NCBI GenBank assembly: GCA_020161855.1
Contig: JAIUNJ010000001.1
Span: 186,001 to 250,000 of the forward strand
Direction: 5' to 3'
Length of the DNA stretch: 64,000 nt
Source: Pseudomonadota bacterium
GTDB taxonomy: Bacteria > Pseudomonadota > Alphaproteobacteria > Rhizobiales > Aestuariivirgaceae
The translations under genes and the position numbers were made by a program. The notes under the pieces are model-generated. The model saw only the letters and a program-made list of their open reading frames with translations, did no database searches and was not told the DNA's origin. Of the stretch, positions 8,698 to 17,473 are shown piece after piece; the first letter of the stretch is position 1; the number at the start of each line of letters is the position of its first letter.

Positions 8698-8713
8698 GCT
8701 TGTGATCACAAGC
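8698..8713. promoter_or_regulatory. Candidate GntR operator, 16-bp perfect palindrome
   Basis: GCTTGTGATCACAAGC is a perfect 16-bp palindrome in the 136-bp divergent region between the binding-protein gene and the BKACE gene. The TTGT-N4-ACAA form is common among FCD-type GntR operators. The core GTGATCAC recurs at 5405-5412, next to the GntR gene at 5457. Confidence 0.6.
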
Positions 8714-8772
8714 AATGTGATGCTATTCAGAACTGCATATGCTTGTCAACGAAAAGCAGGGAGGAAGACGCC

Positions 8773-9735
8773 ATGGCAGCCGAGGGCAATGGAAGTAGCG
8801 CGTCAAAGCGCCGGAAGGTCATCATCACATGCGCCGTCACCGGCTCAGTCCACACGCCGAGCATGACGCCCTACCTGCCGATCACCCCTGACGAAATCGC
8901 ACAGGATTCGATTGCCGCGGCGGAAGCCGGCGCCTCTGTCATCCATCTCCATGCCCGCGATCCCAAGGATGGCCGGCCCACCCCCGATCCGAAAGTCTTC
9001 ATGCAGTTCCTGCCCCGCATCAAGCAGGGCTGCGATGCCGTCATCAACATCACCACGGGCGGCTCGCTCGGCATGAGCATCGATGATCGCCTGGCCGCGC
9101 CGCTGCAGGCCCAGCCCGAACTCTGCTCGCTCAACATGGGCTCGATGAACTTCGGCATCTTCCACGCCGGCGCCAAGATCAAGGACTGGAAATACGACTG
9201 GGAGAAGCCCTACCTCGAAAAGACGCGCGAGACGATTGTCTCCAACACCTTCAACCAGATCGAACAGTTCATCGAGAAGCTGGGCAAGGGTTGCGGCACG
9301 CGCTTCGAATGCGAATGCTACGACGTGGGCCATCTCTACACGCTGGCGCATTTTCTCGACCGCAAGCTGCTGGAGCCGCCGCTTTTCGTACAGACAATCT
9401 TCGGTGTGCTCGGTGGCATTGGCGCTCATCCGAGCCACCTCAGCCACATGCGCGAGACGGCGGACCGGCTCTTCGGTTCGGACTACCAGTGGTCGATCCT
9501 CGCCGCTGGAAGGCACCAGATGGCAATGATCACCATGGGCGCCACCATGGGGGGCAATGTGCGCGTCGGCCTCGAGGACAGCATCTATCTCGGCCAGGGT
9601 GAACTGGCCAAGAGCAATGCCGACCAGGTCTCGAAGATTCGCCGCATCCTCAGTGAATTGTCGCTCGATGTGGCAACGCCTGCCGAAGCAAGGCAGATGC
9701 TGAAACTCAAGGGCGGCGACCGCGTCGCTTTTTAG
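8773..9735 (+). CDS. BKACE-family beta-keto acid cleavage enzyme (DUF849)
   Basis: A 320-residue TIM-barrel enzyme. BKACE enzymes condense a beta-keto acid with acetyl-CoA and release acetoacetate plus a new CoA ester. Family marks are the zinc-binding HLHARDP near residue 50, INITTGGS, and GGNVRVGLEDS near the C-terminus. I chose the ATG at 8773 because AGGGAGGAAG sits 6 bases upstream; the open frame reaches farther up but only through the promoter region. The next gene is a thioesterase that could hydrolyse the CoA ester. In Pseudomonas carnitine catabolism a DUF849 enzyme (CdhC) and a thioesterase (CdhB) form such a pair, converting dehydrocarnitine to glycine betaine; no CdhA-like dehydrogenase is visible here. 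Confidence 0.9.
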   Translation: MAAEGNGSSASKRRKVIITCAVTGSVHTPSMTPYLPITPDEIAQDSIAAAEAGASVIHLHARDPKDGRPTPDPKVFMQFLPRIKQGCDAVINITTGGSLGMSIDDRLAAPLQAQPELCSLNMGSMNFGIFHAGAKIKDWKYDWEKPYLEKTRETIVSNTFNQIEQFIEKLGKGCGTRFECECYDVGHLYTLAHFLDRKLLEPPLFVQTIFGVLGGIGAHPSHLSHMRETADRLFGSDYQWSILAAGRHQMAMITMGATMGGNVRVGLEDSIYLGQGELAKSNADQVSKIRRILSELSLDVATPAEARQMLKLKGGDRVAF

Positions 9736-9745
9736 GAGCGAGGGA

Positions 9746-10177
9746 ATGGAAAAACGCGGGCCCGCCCCCATCGAGACCTTTCGCGGCGTGGCCTATCCGT
9801 GGTTCTGCGATTCCATGGGGCACATGAACACGCAGCATTATTGCAGCATGTTCGATGTGGCGACCTTTCACCTGCTGGCCTGCTTTGGCGGCTTTCGCGC
9901 CTTCAAGGAAAAAAACTGGGGCTGGGCCGACCGCAAGCAGACCATCACCTATGACAAGGAAGTGGCTTCCGGCGATCTCCTCGTTGTCAGATCGGAACTG
10001 CTCAGGGCTGGCCGCACCTCGATCACCTTCCTGCATCGCATGATCGACCAGGAAAGCGGCGAGCCCCGTGCGTCCAGCGAGAATGTGACCGTGTTCTTCG
10101 ATCTCAAGGCGAGAAGCGCCATGCCGTTGACGGGCGAGATGCTTGCGATCGCGGAAGGACTGAAGGCGAAACCATGA
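9746..10177 (+). CDS. Hotdog-fold acyl-CoA thioesterase
   Basis: A 143-residue single hotdog domain of the 4-hydroxybenzoyl-CoA thioesterase type. The active-site region reads CDSMGHMNTQHY, with the usual aspartate before GHxN, followed by a long central helix. It starts 10 bp after the BKACE gene and overlaps the next gene by 4 bp, so the three are one operon. The natural reading is that it releases the free acid from the CoA ester made by the BKACE enzyme; betainyl-CoA would be the substrate if the pathway is carnitine-like. The exact acyl group is not readable from sequence. Confidence 0.85.
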   Translation: MEKRGPAPIETFRGVAYPWFCDSMGHMNTQHYCSMFDVATFHLLACFGGFRAFKEKNWGWADRKQTITYDKEVASGDLLVVRSELLRAGRTSITFLHRMIDQESGEPRASSENVTVFFDLKARSAMPLTGEMLAIAEGLKAKP

Positions 10178-11592
10178 AGACACGCAAACTCGGCCGCTGC
10201 GTCTGGCTGCGCGAAGCCATTGCCGATGACGAGCAGGATCAACCGCCGCTGCAGGGCCAGCAGAAGGCCGATGTCTGCATTGTCGGTGGTGGTTATGCCG
10301 GCCTGTGGACGGCCCTTGAAATCAAGGCGCGTGATCCCGCTTGCGATGTGGCCATCGTCGAGGCCGACATCTGTGGCGGCGGTGCCTCTGGCCGCAATTC
10401 CGGCATGGTGCTGTCGCAATGGGCCAAGATCGATGCCTTGCGCAATTTCTGCGGCGAAGACGGTGCGGTTCGTCTCGGCAAGGCCTTTGGCGCTTCGGCG
10501 CACAATATCGAGGTATTCTGCAAGACCAATGGCATTGATGCCGAATTCAGGCCCGACGGCTGGATCTGGGGATCGACCTGTGCCGCCCATGATGGTTCAT
10601 GGCGTGGCATTCTTGAGTCGCTGGCACGCAGCGGCCAGTCGCCCTTCCAGGAACTGACTGCCCAGCAGATTGCCGAACGCTGCGGCACAACGTCATTTCG
10701 CGGCGGCATCTACGATCCGACGGCAGCCACGCTGCATCCCGGCAAGCTCGTGCGCGGGATCCGCCGCGTGGCGCTCGGCAAGGGCATCCGCATCTTCGAG
10801 AATTCGCCGATGCGGCATCTCGAGCGGACAGCCGAGCCACGCATCCATACAGCCGCGGGTTCGCTCACGGCCAAGACCTGCGTGCTCACCATGAATGCCT
10901 GGTCGCTCGGCATTCCGGAGCTCAAGTCGGCAATTGTGGTGCTGGCAAGCGATGATGCGGTGACGGAACCCGTGCCCGACCTTCTTGAGAAGCTCGGCTA
11001 TCTCGGCAAGCCCCTGATGGGTGACAGCCAGACCTTCGTTACCGGCTTCCGCACAACGGCCAACCATCGCTTTCAGCCCGGCATCAGCGGCGGCATCATC
11101 GGCTTCGGCAGTCTCGCAGGCCAGCGCTTCGAAGGACGCTCCATCCGCGATGCCGAGATCCGCGCCTGCGTGCAGCGCGGCTTTCCGGCCCTTGCCCACC
11201 TGCCCTTTGCCGACAGCTGGTGCGGCCCCATCGATCGCACGCAAAGCGGCCTGCCGCTCTTCGGCAAGCTGCCGGGCCCTTCGAACATTTTCTACGGCTA
11301 CGGCTTCTCCGGCAACGGCGTTGCAACAACACCGGTGACAGCACGGATCCTCGCCAGCCTCGCCCTGGGCGTGAAGGATGAGTGGTCAGGCTGCGGGCTC
11401 GTCCGCGCTCCTGAAAGATGGATGCCACCGGAGCCCATCCGCTATGTGGGCGCACACATGGTGCGCGCCGCCATCCGCCGCAAGGATGATCTCAATCAGC
11501 GCAGCAAGCGCATCGGCCCCATCGTCCGGGCGCTGTCAGCCATGGCGCCCGGCGGCATCACCACGTCAACCGTCAAGAAGGAGAGGAACTGA
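10174..11592 (+). CDS. FAD-dependent amine/amino-acid oxidoreductase (DAO fold)
   Basis: A 472-residue flavoprotein of the D-amino-acid oxidase/gamma-glutamylputrescine oxidase group. The dinucleotide-binding motif is at about residues 34-62 (CIVGGGYAGLWTALEI), followed by GGGASGRNSGMVL, which binds FAD. A C-terminal FYGYGFSGNGVATTP closes the flavin site. Such enzymes oxidise secondary or primary amines, or N-methyl groups, with oxygen or a quinone as acceptor. It overlaps the thioesterase stop and is followed 2 bp later by a cupin, so it belongs to the BKACE operon. A role on an N-methylated or beta-amino product is likely, but the substrate is open. Confidence 0.85.
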   Translation: MKTRKLGRCVWLREAIADDEQDQPPLQGQQKADVCIVGGGYAGLWTALEIKARDPACDVAIVEADICGGGASGRNSGMVLSQWAKIDALRNFCGEDGAVRLGKAFGASAHNIEVFCKTNGIDAEFRPDGWIWGSTCAAHDGSWRGILESLARSGQSPFQELTAQQIAERCGTTSFRGGIYDPTAATLHPGKLVRGIRRVALGKGIRIFENSPMRHLERTAEPRIHTAAGSLTAKTCVLTMNAWSLGIPELKSAIVVLASDDAVTEPVPDLLEKLGYLGKPLMGDSQTFVTGFRTTANHRFQPGISGGIIGFGSLAGQRFEGRSIRDAEIRACVQRGFPALAHLPFADSWCGPIDRTQSGLPLFGKLPGPSNIFYGYGFSGNGVATTPVTARILASLALGVKDEWSGCGLVRAPERWMPPEPIRYVGAHMVRAAIRRKDDLNQRSKRIGPIVRALSAMAPGGITTSTVKKERN

Positions 11593-11594
11593 CC

Positions 11595-11960
11595 ATGCCA
11601 GATGCACTGCTCTTCAAGCGCGCCGAACTGCCCTTCAAGGATTGCGTCACGCCCACCGGCGTAACCCAGACCGCCCGCACCATCACCACAAAGATCAGCA
11701 AGCACATGGGCGGTGGCATGGAGATCGGCGAGGATGTCTGCATCCACTGGACGACGCTCTACGACGAAATTCTCTTCATACATTCAGGCTCAATGATCGT
11801 GCGCACCGACAAGGGCGAACTCGAAGCCCATCCCGGCGACATCGTCTGGCTGCCGGAGGGTGTAACGCTTGACTATGATATGACTGGCCGCCGCTGCGAA
11901 TATTTCTATTCGCTGACCCCCATCGACTGGGCGGCGCGCAACAACATGGCCGAGCCCTGA
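11595..11960 (+). CDS. EutQ-like cupin protein
   Basis: A 121-residue cupin resembling the C-terminal domain of EutQ (LYDEILFIHSGSMIVRTDKGE, then HPGDIVWLPEGVTLDYD). Classical metal histidines are sparse, so it may bind a ligand rather than catalyse. It is the last gene of the BKACE operon and is followed by a bidirectional terminator. EutQ proteins are linked to ethanolamine use, but no other eut gene is present, so an ethanolamine role should not be assumed. Confidence 0.75.
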   Translation: MPDALLFKRAELPFKDCVTPTGVTQTARTITTKISKHMGGGMEIGEDVCIHWTTLYDEILFIHSGSMIVRTDKGELEAHPGDIVWLPEGVTLDYDMTGRRCEYFYSLTPIDWAARNNMAEP

Positions 11961-11981
11961 GCTGCTCTTACACAAACAAAA

Positions 11982-12005
11982 AAGGCGCCCCCGCAGGAGC
12001 GCCTT
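11982..12005. terminator. Bidirectional rho-independent terminator between convergent genes
   Basis: AAGGCGC (11982-11988) pairs with GCGCCTT (11999-12005) around a 10-base loop. An A-rich run (AAACAAAAAA) precedes it, which reads as a U-run on the minus strand. It lies between the plus-strand cupin and the minus-strand PfpI-like gene and can serve both, best for the minus strand. Confidence 0.7.
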
Positions 12006-12029
12006 CATTTGCTGAAAGACTCTGGCCGC

Positions 12030-12773
12030 TTACTTCGCAGCCTGCAACTGGCCGACCAGCGCCTTCACCATGCGCGGCAGGTCGTAGGGGAAGCGAGCCG
12101 TGATCAGGTTGCCGTCGACAACGCAGGGTTCATCGAGCACCGTGGCGCCGGCATTCTTGAGGTCGACCTGGATGTTCCAGACGGCCGTTGCCTTCTTGCC
12201 CTTGAGGATCTCGGCGCTGACCATCACCCACTGGCCGTGGCAGATGGCGCAGGTCGGCTTGCCTGCCTCATACATACCACGCACGAACTTGCGGCAGTCT
12301 TCGTCCATGCGGAGCGCGTCTGGATTCCAGCAGCCGCCGGGCAGGATCACGGCGTCATAGTCGGAGACCTTGGCCTCGTCGGTGTAACGGTCGATCTTGA
12401 GCCAGCCGGCATTTTCCATGAGACGGATGGCCAGCACGTGGGTCTTGGTGATGGGCGGGAAACGCAGGCCCAGGGTCGGATGGAATTCCCCGATGCGCGG
12501 CGAGACGATGTGAACTTCTGCGCCATGTTCGGTGAGCCAGCGCTGGGCACCGAGAATTTCGACTTCCTCGACGCCATTGGTGCAGCCGATGGCAATGCGC
12601 TTGCCCTTGAGCAGGTTCGGGTTTGACGGCGGGTCAAACAGGAAGGCGTTGAGTTCGCGGTTCAGTTCGCCGTCGGCGGTGGCAAGAAGTTCCGTCGAGA
12701 TCGACGGAACCGGCGATGTCGACATCAACTGCTGCATGCGGTTGAAGGCTGGGGCCTGGGCTGGTGCATTCAT
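12030..12773 (-). CDS. DJ-1/PfpI-family protein
   Basis: A 247-residue member of the DJ-1/PfpI class I glutamine-amidotransferase-like fold. The nucleophile elbow is CAICHGQW, with the usual cysteine-histidine pair, preceded by the conserved VILPGG. I placed the start at 12773 because GGGAGGATAG lies 5 bases upstream; the frame continues about 14 codons farther without such a site. The family includes proteases, glyoxalase III-like enzymes and isonitrile hydratases, so the exact reaction is unknown. The gene follows the GntR gene at 12888 on the same strand and may be coexpressed with it. Confidence 0.85.
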   Translation of the reverse strand: MNAPAQAPAFNRMQQLMSTSPVPSISTELLATADGELNRELNAFLFDPPSNPNLLKGKRIAIGCTNGVEEVEILGAQRWLTEHGAEVHIVSPRIGEFHPTLGLRFPPITKTHVLAIRLMENAGWLKIDRYTDEAKVSDYDAVILPGGCWNPDALRMDEDCRKFVRGMYEAGKPTCAICHGQWVMVSAEILKGKKATAVWNIQVDLKNAGATVLDEPCVVDGNLITARFPYDLPRMVKALVGQLQAAK

Positions 12774-12887
12774 GTTTCTATCCTCCCGTTGGTTGGTCAG
12801 TTCAAAAAATCTCAAAGAAAATCATCAGGGCTTCAGGCGCCGCAACTGCGGGCGAGAAGTTTCCTTTGCGCCATTGTGCCGCCACCC

Positions 12888-13541
12888 TCATGCGAAAGCC
12901 AGCAGCAAGCGTTGGCGCGAACGCTCAATGTGATCATGCATGGCCCGCTCGGCTGCTGCTCCATCGCCACGCCCGAATGCCGCCAGAAGTGACTCATGCT
13001 CGTTCAGTGCCTCTTCCGTGACGCGCGCGTGATACATCAGGCGGAAAATATGAAAGTGCGTATGCAGGTGCGAGAGCGTGTCCCGCACCAGATCATTGCC
13101 GGCAATGCTCATGATGTGGTCGTGGAAGACGGCATCGAGGCGCGCAAAGGACGAATAGTGCAGGCGCTGCTTGTTGCTGCCCAGTTCCGACATGCTGGCT
13201 GCGGTGTCCTGCAGGTCCTTCAGCATCTCAGGGCTCATCTTGAGTGCCGCCCGGTGCGCCGCGAAGGGCTCGAGCAACAGACGCATCTCGTAAAGTTCCT
13301 CGAAACGCTGGCGTGAAATCTGCGGTGCCGCGCTGTAGCCGAGAAGATGCGCCTTGACGACCAGCCCTTCCCCTTCGAGACGGCCGAGCGCCTCCCGGAT
13401 GGGCGTATGAGAAACACCCAGTTCGCGCACGAGGCTGTCGACGGTGATGCGCGCGCCCGGCGTGATCTCCAGCGCCATGAGCTTGTTGAAGATCACGTCA
13501 TAGGCTTCGTCGGCGAGGCCTTTCGACCGCTGGATGGGCAT
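12888..13541 (-). CDS. GntR/FCD-family transcriptional regulator
   Basis: About 217 residues from the ATG at 13541, which has GGAG 5 bases upstream; a GTG at 13628 would add 29 residues. The winged helix is clear (VDSLVRELGVSHTPIREALGRLEGEGL), followed by an FCD domain with LDAVFHDHIMSIAGN and LNEHESLLAAF. It is divergent from the Ldh2-like/Fe-ADH/ALDH operon at 13686, with a dyad between them at 13646-13664. It probably represses that operon until a hydroxy- or keto-acid effector accumulates. Confidence 0.88.
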   Translation of the reverse strand: MPIQRSKGLADEAYDVIFNKLMALEITPGARITVDSLVRELGVSHTPIREALGRLEGEGLVVKAHLLGYSAAPQISRQRFEELYEMRLLLEPFAAHRAALKMSPEMLKDLQDTAASMSELGSNKQRLHYSSFARLDAVFHDHIMSIAGNDLVRDTLSHLHTHFHIFRLMYHARVTEEALNEHESLLAAFGRGDGAAAERAMHDHIERSRQRLLLAFA

Positions 13542-13645
13542 GGATGCTCCGCTTGGCAATCCCCGACCGATAGTTCGGCGCGGCGCGGCCCCAAACAAGT
13601 CTTTGCGATTGACAGCAGTGTCAGACACTGGGATAAGCTCTCCTG

Positions 13646-13664
13646 ATCGGATATCCTATACGAT
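13646..13664. promoter_or_regulatory. Candidate GntR operator, 19-bp dyad
   Basis: ATCGGATATCCTATACGAT shows dyad symmetry, ATCG-n-ATA-nnn-TAT-n-CGAT, with 7 of 8 paired arm positions matching outside the centre. It contains the perfect palindrome GGATATCC (13649-13656). It lies between the divergent GntR gene and the dehydrogenase operon, where an FCD-type repressor would be expected to bind. Confidence 0.5.
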
Positions 13665-13685
13665 TTACTATGCGAGAAGACAAGG

Positions 13686-14711
13686 GTGAAAATCACCGAA
13701 GCTGAGGCCACGGCTCTCGCCACCGGGCTCCTGTGTGACAGGGGCGCGCCACCGGCCCATGCCGTGCTGCAAGCCAAGGTTCTCGTTGACGCCGAGATGA
13801 AGGGGCATCCCTCACATGGCCTGCAACGCCTGCCGCGGCTCATCAGGCGGATCGAGAAGGGGCTTGCAGACCCCGCCACTACCGGCAGCGGACAGTGGCA
13901 GTCTTCTTCCTTTTTCTCCGTCGATGGCGCGCGCGGCCTGGGGCCCGTTGTGGCCGATCATGCCATTGCAACAGCGATCCCCCGCGCCCGTGAGACCGGC
14001 ATCGCCATCGCCGCGATCCACAATGCCAATCACCTCGGCATGCTCGCTCACTATGTCGAGGGCATCGCCGAAGCAGGCCTCATCGGCATTGCCCTCTCTT
14101 CGAGTGAAGCGCTGGTTCATCCCTTCGGCGGCACGCGCGCCCTGCTCGGCACCAACCCGGTCGCCATGTCCATTCCCGTCGAAGGGGCTGCACCTTTCGT
14201 CGTCGACCTCGCCACCAGCATCGTCTCCATGGGCAAGGTCCATCACTATGCGGCGACCGGTGCCGCGCTTGAGCCGGGCTGGGCAAAGGACGAAAGCGGC
14301 CAACCGACAATCGATGCCGGGCTGGCCCGTGCCGGTTCGCTCGCCCCCTTCGGTGGCGCCAAGGGCTACGCCCTCGGCCTGTCTTTCGAGCTTCTGATTG
14401 CCGCCATTGCCGGAACACCCTTTGCGCCCGGCATCAGCGGCACACTCGACGCCGAGCATCCCTGCAACAAGGGTGATGTCTTCATCATCATCAATGCCGG
14501 GACGGACCGCCAGAACGCCTCGCGCTTCGCTGCCTATCTCGATGCGATCAGGCATTCGGCACCGGAACAACCTGCCGCGCCGGTACGTGTACCCGGTGAT
14601 GGCGCCCGCGACCGGATGACAGCGGCACGCCTTCAGGGTTTCACCCTTGATCCTGCACTTCACCGCCAACTGCTTTCCCTCTCAACCCAAACTGCACAGG
14701 CCCAGCCATGA
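13686..14711 (+). CDS. Ldh2-like NAD(P)-dependent malate/lactate dehydrogenase
   Basis: A 341-residue enzyme of the L-2-hydroxycarboxylate dehydrogenase family (Ldh2/ComC/ureidoglycolate dehydrogenase), which is unrelated to classical lactate dehydrogenase. Marks are GHPSHGLQRLPRL near the N-terminus (active-site histidine), IHNANHLGMLAHY and a central FGGTRALLGTNPVA. The start is GTG. It overlaps the iron alcohol dehydrogenase by 4 bp and heads an operon with it and an aldehyde dehydrogenase. Family substrates include 2-hydroxy acids, ureidoglycolate and cyclic imino acids, so the substrate here is uncertain. Confidence 0.87.
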   Translation: MKITEAEATALATGLLCDRGAPPAHAVLQAKVLVDAEMKGHPSHGLQRLPRLIRRIEKGLADPATTGSGQWQSSSFFSVDGARGLGPVVADHAIATAIPRARETGIAIAAIHNANHLGMLAHYVEGIAEAGLIGIALSSSEALVHPFGGTRALLGTNPVAMSIPVEGAAPFVVDLATSIVSMGKVHHYAATGAALEPGWAKDESGQPTIDAGLARAGSLAPFGGAKGYALGLSFELLIAAIAGTPFAPGISGTLDAEHPCNKGDVFIIINAGTDRQNASRFAAYLDAIRHSAPEQPAAPVRVPGDGARDRMTAARLQGFTLDPALHRQLLSLSTQTAQAQP

Positions 14712-15940
14712 CCACAGATATTTTCTCTGTCCTCAGATTGCCGCGTGAAGTCCTGTTCGGCGAAGATCAGGTGGCCGCCATCGGCGAGGTCGCGGCAAAG
14801 CACGGCAGCCGCGCGCTCATCTGCACCGATGCCCGCTTTGCCGGAACGCCGGCCTTTGCCGAGATCCGCCGTCACTTGGAGGAGGCCTCTGTTGCCGTCC
14901 ACGTCTTCGATGGCGTCGAGCCGGATGTGCCCTGCGAGAATGTCTATAAATGCGCCGACTTCGCCCGCAGCTTCGGGCCCGATCTCGTCATCGGCATCGG
15001 TGGCGGCAGCTGCATCGACATGGCGAAATGCGCCTCGCTCATTCTCACCCATGGCGGCAAGCTCGAGGATTACTACGGCGAGTTCAAGATTCCGGGACGT
15101 GTGCTGCCGATCATTGCTGTTCCGACAACAGCGGGCACAGGTTCGGAAGTGACGCCGGTCGCCGTTGTTTCGGATTCAAACCGCGTACTCAAGGTCGGCA
15201 TTTCCAGCCCTCACATTGTTCCGGCCGCAGCCATCTGCGACCCGGTGCTCACATGGACGTGCCCGCCGCAACTGACGGCCATTGCCGGGGCTGATGCCCT
15301 CACCCATGCCATCGAGGCCTACACCGCCATCAGCCGCAACGCCGATGCATCCCTGCCGCAGAAGCACGTCTTCGTCGGCAAGAACACCTTCAGCGACATG
15401 TTCGCCCTCAAGGCGATTACCCTGATCGGCCGCAGCCTTGTCGCCGCCTATGGCGGCGGCAGTGTGCCCGAGGCCCGCTCCGACCTGATGCTGGGTGCAC
15501 TGACGGCGGGTTGCGCCTTCGCCACCGCCGGCACGTCGCTTGCCCATGCGGTGCAGTATCCGATCGGTGCCCTCACCCACACACCCCATGGTCTCGGCGT
15601 TGCCGCCATGCTGCCCTATGCCATGAGCTACAATCGCCGCATCGCAACCCGCGACATGGGCGATGTCGCGGTGGCTCTCGGCATCCGCCGCAACGGCCAG
15701 TCCGACGATGCACTTTCCTCTGCCGCCATCATCAAGGTGCAGAAGCTCTTCGAGGCGGTCGGCATTCCCGCCAACCTGAAGGCCCTCGGCCTGCCCGAAG
15801 ACAAGATCGACTGGACGGCGGAACAGGCCATCGGCATCGGCCGCCTGATCAAGAACAACCCGCGGCCCATCCATCTCGATTCCATGAAGTCGCTTCTGCA
15901 GGCGGCCTATCGCGGCGAGATCGACGCGGCCGCCCTGTGA
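14708..15940 (+). CDS. Iron-containing (type III) alcohol dehydrogenase
   Basis: A 410-residue enzyme. The NAD-binding region has GIGGGSCIDMAK, and PTTAGTGSEVTPVAV follows. Metal ligands are visible as GADALTHAIEAY and HTPHGLGVAAMLPY. Members oxidise primary alcohols such as 1,3-propanediol, ethanol or 4-hydroxybutyrate. The gene is 28 bp upstream of a succinate-semialdehyde-type dehydrogenase. An alcohol-to-acid sequence such as 4-hydroxybutyrate to succinate therefore fits, as in the BlcA/BlcB pair of Agrobacterium, but this is inference from context. Confidence 0.9.
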   Translation: MTTDIFSVLRLPREVLFGEDQVAAIGEVAAKHGSRALICTDARFAGTPAFAEIRRHLEEASVAVHVFDGVEPDVPCENVYKCADFARSFGPDLVIGIGGGSCIDMAKCASLILTHGGKLEDYYGEFKIPGRVLPIIAVPTTAGTGSEVTPVAVVSDSNRVLKVGISSPHIVPAAAICDPVLTWTCPPQLTAIAGADALTHAIEAYTAISRNADASLPQKHVFVGKNTFSDMFALKAITLIGRSLVAAYGGGSVPEARSDLMLGALTAGCAFATAGTSLAHAVQYPIGALTHTPHGLGVAAMLPYAMSYNRRIATRDMGDVAVALGIRRNGQSDDALSSAAIIKVQKLFEAVGIPANLKALGLPEDKIDWTAEQAIGIGRLIKNNPRPIHLDSMKSLLQAAYRGEIDAAAL

Positions 15941-15968
15941 CGCACCCATCCGCAAAGAGGAACATGCC

Positions 15969-17456
15969 ATGAAGGCCGACAGCCAGACCCCGAACAGCAG
16001 CTCCCGGCACTATGATCCGGCCTCCATGCCGGTCGGCCTCTATCTCGACGGGCGCTGGCAGGCCGCGGTCGGCAAGAAGACCGTGGCTGTCACCGATCCC
16101 TCGACGGAAGCGGAGATTGCACGCGTTCCGGACGCAGGCCTTGAAGATGCCGATGCGGCCGTCAATGCCGCGGCCAGCGCTGCCCCGGCCTGGGCGGCCA
16201 TGGCGCCCCGCAAGCGCGCTGAAATCCTGCGCCGCTGTTTCGAGCTGATGACGGAGCGGGCCGAGGATCTTGCCTGGCTCATCTCTCTGGAGAACGGCAA
16301 GGCGTTGCGCGATGCCCGCGGCGAAGTTGCTTATGCCGCAGAATTCTTCCGCTGGAATGCCGAGGAAGCGGTGCGCGTCCAGGGGGATTTCTTCACGGCC
16401 CCCTCCGGTACGAACCGCATCATCGTCGATCACCAGCCCATCGGCATCTGCGTGCTGATCACGCCTTGGAATTTCCCGGCGGCGATGGCGACCCGCAAGA
16501 TTGGCCCGGCGCTCGCGGCCGGTTGCACCGTCATCCTCAAGCCCGCCACGGAAACACCGCTGACTGCCTATGCACTGGCAGCGCTCTATGAGGAAGCGGG
16601 CGTCCCGCCCGGCGTCGTCAATGTGCTGACGACCACCACGCCGGGGCCCGTTGTGGCCCGTATGCTGGCCGATCCGCGGGTACGAAAACTCTCCTTCACC
16701 GGTTCGACGGGTGTCGGCCGGCTTCTCCTTGCAGAGGCTGCCAAGACCGTCATCAGCAGCTCCATGGAGCTTGGCGGCAACGCGCCACTCATCGTCTTTG
16801 ACGATGCCGACATCGATCTTGCCATCGAAGGCACCATGGTGGCCAAGATGCGCAATGCCGGACAGGCCTGCACGGCGGCAAACCGCATCTATGTGCATTC
16901 TTCCGTCTACGAGACCTTCACCCGCAAGCTTACCGAACGCATGTCAGCCTTGGCAGTGGGCCCGGGCACCGCACCGGAAACTGAATGTGGCCCGATGATC
17001 ACGGCCAATGCCGTGGTGAAAATCGAACGCCTTGTCGAGAATGCATTGCAGGCCGGTGCAAAGCTTCTTTGTGGCGGCAAGAAGCCGTCGGGCAAGGGCT
17101 TCTACTATCCGCCAACGGTTCTCTCGGATGTGCCGCTCATGGCGCAGCTCAACTGCGAGGAAATCTTTGGCCCGGTGGCTGCCCTGTCGCGCTTCGAGAG
17201 CGAGGATGAAGTCATCGCCAAGGCCAATGACACGGAATATGGCCTCGCCGCCTACATCTTCACGCGTGATGCCGCACGCGGCTTCCGTGTGGCGCGCCAG
17301 CTCGAATCCGGCATGATTGCCCTGAACCGCGGTCTTGTTTCCGATCCGGCCGCGCCCTTCGGCGGCGTCAAACAGAGCGGCCTTGGCCGCGAAGGCGGCA
17401 CGCACGGTATCTACGAATTCCTCGAATCGAAATACATCGCCACCTCGACGATCTGA
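15969..17456 (+). CDS. NAD(P)-dependent aldehyde dehydrogenase, succinate-semialdehyde dehydrogenase type
   Basis: A 495-residue ALDH. It shows [20 protein letters not shown], the Rossmann loop [12 protein letters not shown], the general-base glutamate in [12 protein letters not shown] and the catalytic cysteine in [13 protein letters not shown]. The C-terminal [15 protein letters not shown] and overall wording are those of GabD-like enzymes. It should oxidise a small semialdehyde to the acid in the cytoplasm. It follows the iron alcohol dehydrogenase and precedes a broken hydrolase gene. Substrate choice between succinate semialdehyde and another omega-oxo acid cannot be fixed. Confidence 0.9.
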   Translation: MKADSQTPNSSSRHYDPASMPVGLYLDGRWQAAVGKKTVAVTDPSTEAEIARVPDAGLEDADAAVNAAASAAPAWAAMAPRKRAEILRRCFELMTERAEDLAWLISLENGKALRDARGEVAYAAEFFRWNAEEAVRVQGDFFTAPSGTNRIIVDHQPIGICVLITPWNFPAAMATRKIGPALAAGCTVILKPATETPLTAYALAALYEEAGVPPGVVNVLTTTTPGPVVARMLADPRVRKLSFTGSTGVGRLLLAEAAKTVISSSMELGGNAPLIVFDDADIDLAIEGTMVAKMRNAGQACTAANRIYVHSSVYETFTRKLTERMSALAVGPGTAPETECGPMITANAVVKIERLVENALQAGAKLLCGGKKPSGKGFYYPPTVLSDVPLMAQLNCEEIFGPVAALSRFESEDEVIAKANDTEYGLAAYIFTRDAARGFRVARQLESGMIALNRGLVSDPAAPFGGVKQSGLGREGGTHGIYEFLESKYIATSTI

Positions 17457-17473
17457 AGAAGGGCAAGCGGCAC

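Noticed and set aside
11595-11960. EutQ as evidence for ethanolamine utilisation
   Set aside because: No other eut or microcompartment gene is present, and the cupin stands at the end of the BKACE operon.
13812-14669. 285-codon antisense frame opposite the Ldh2-like gene
   Set aside because: The sense frame has clear catalytic motifs. The antisense product has no recognisable motif and no suitable ribosome site.
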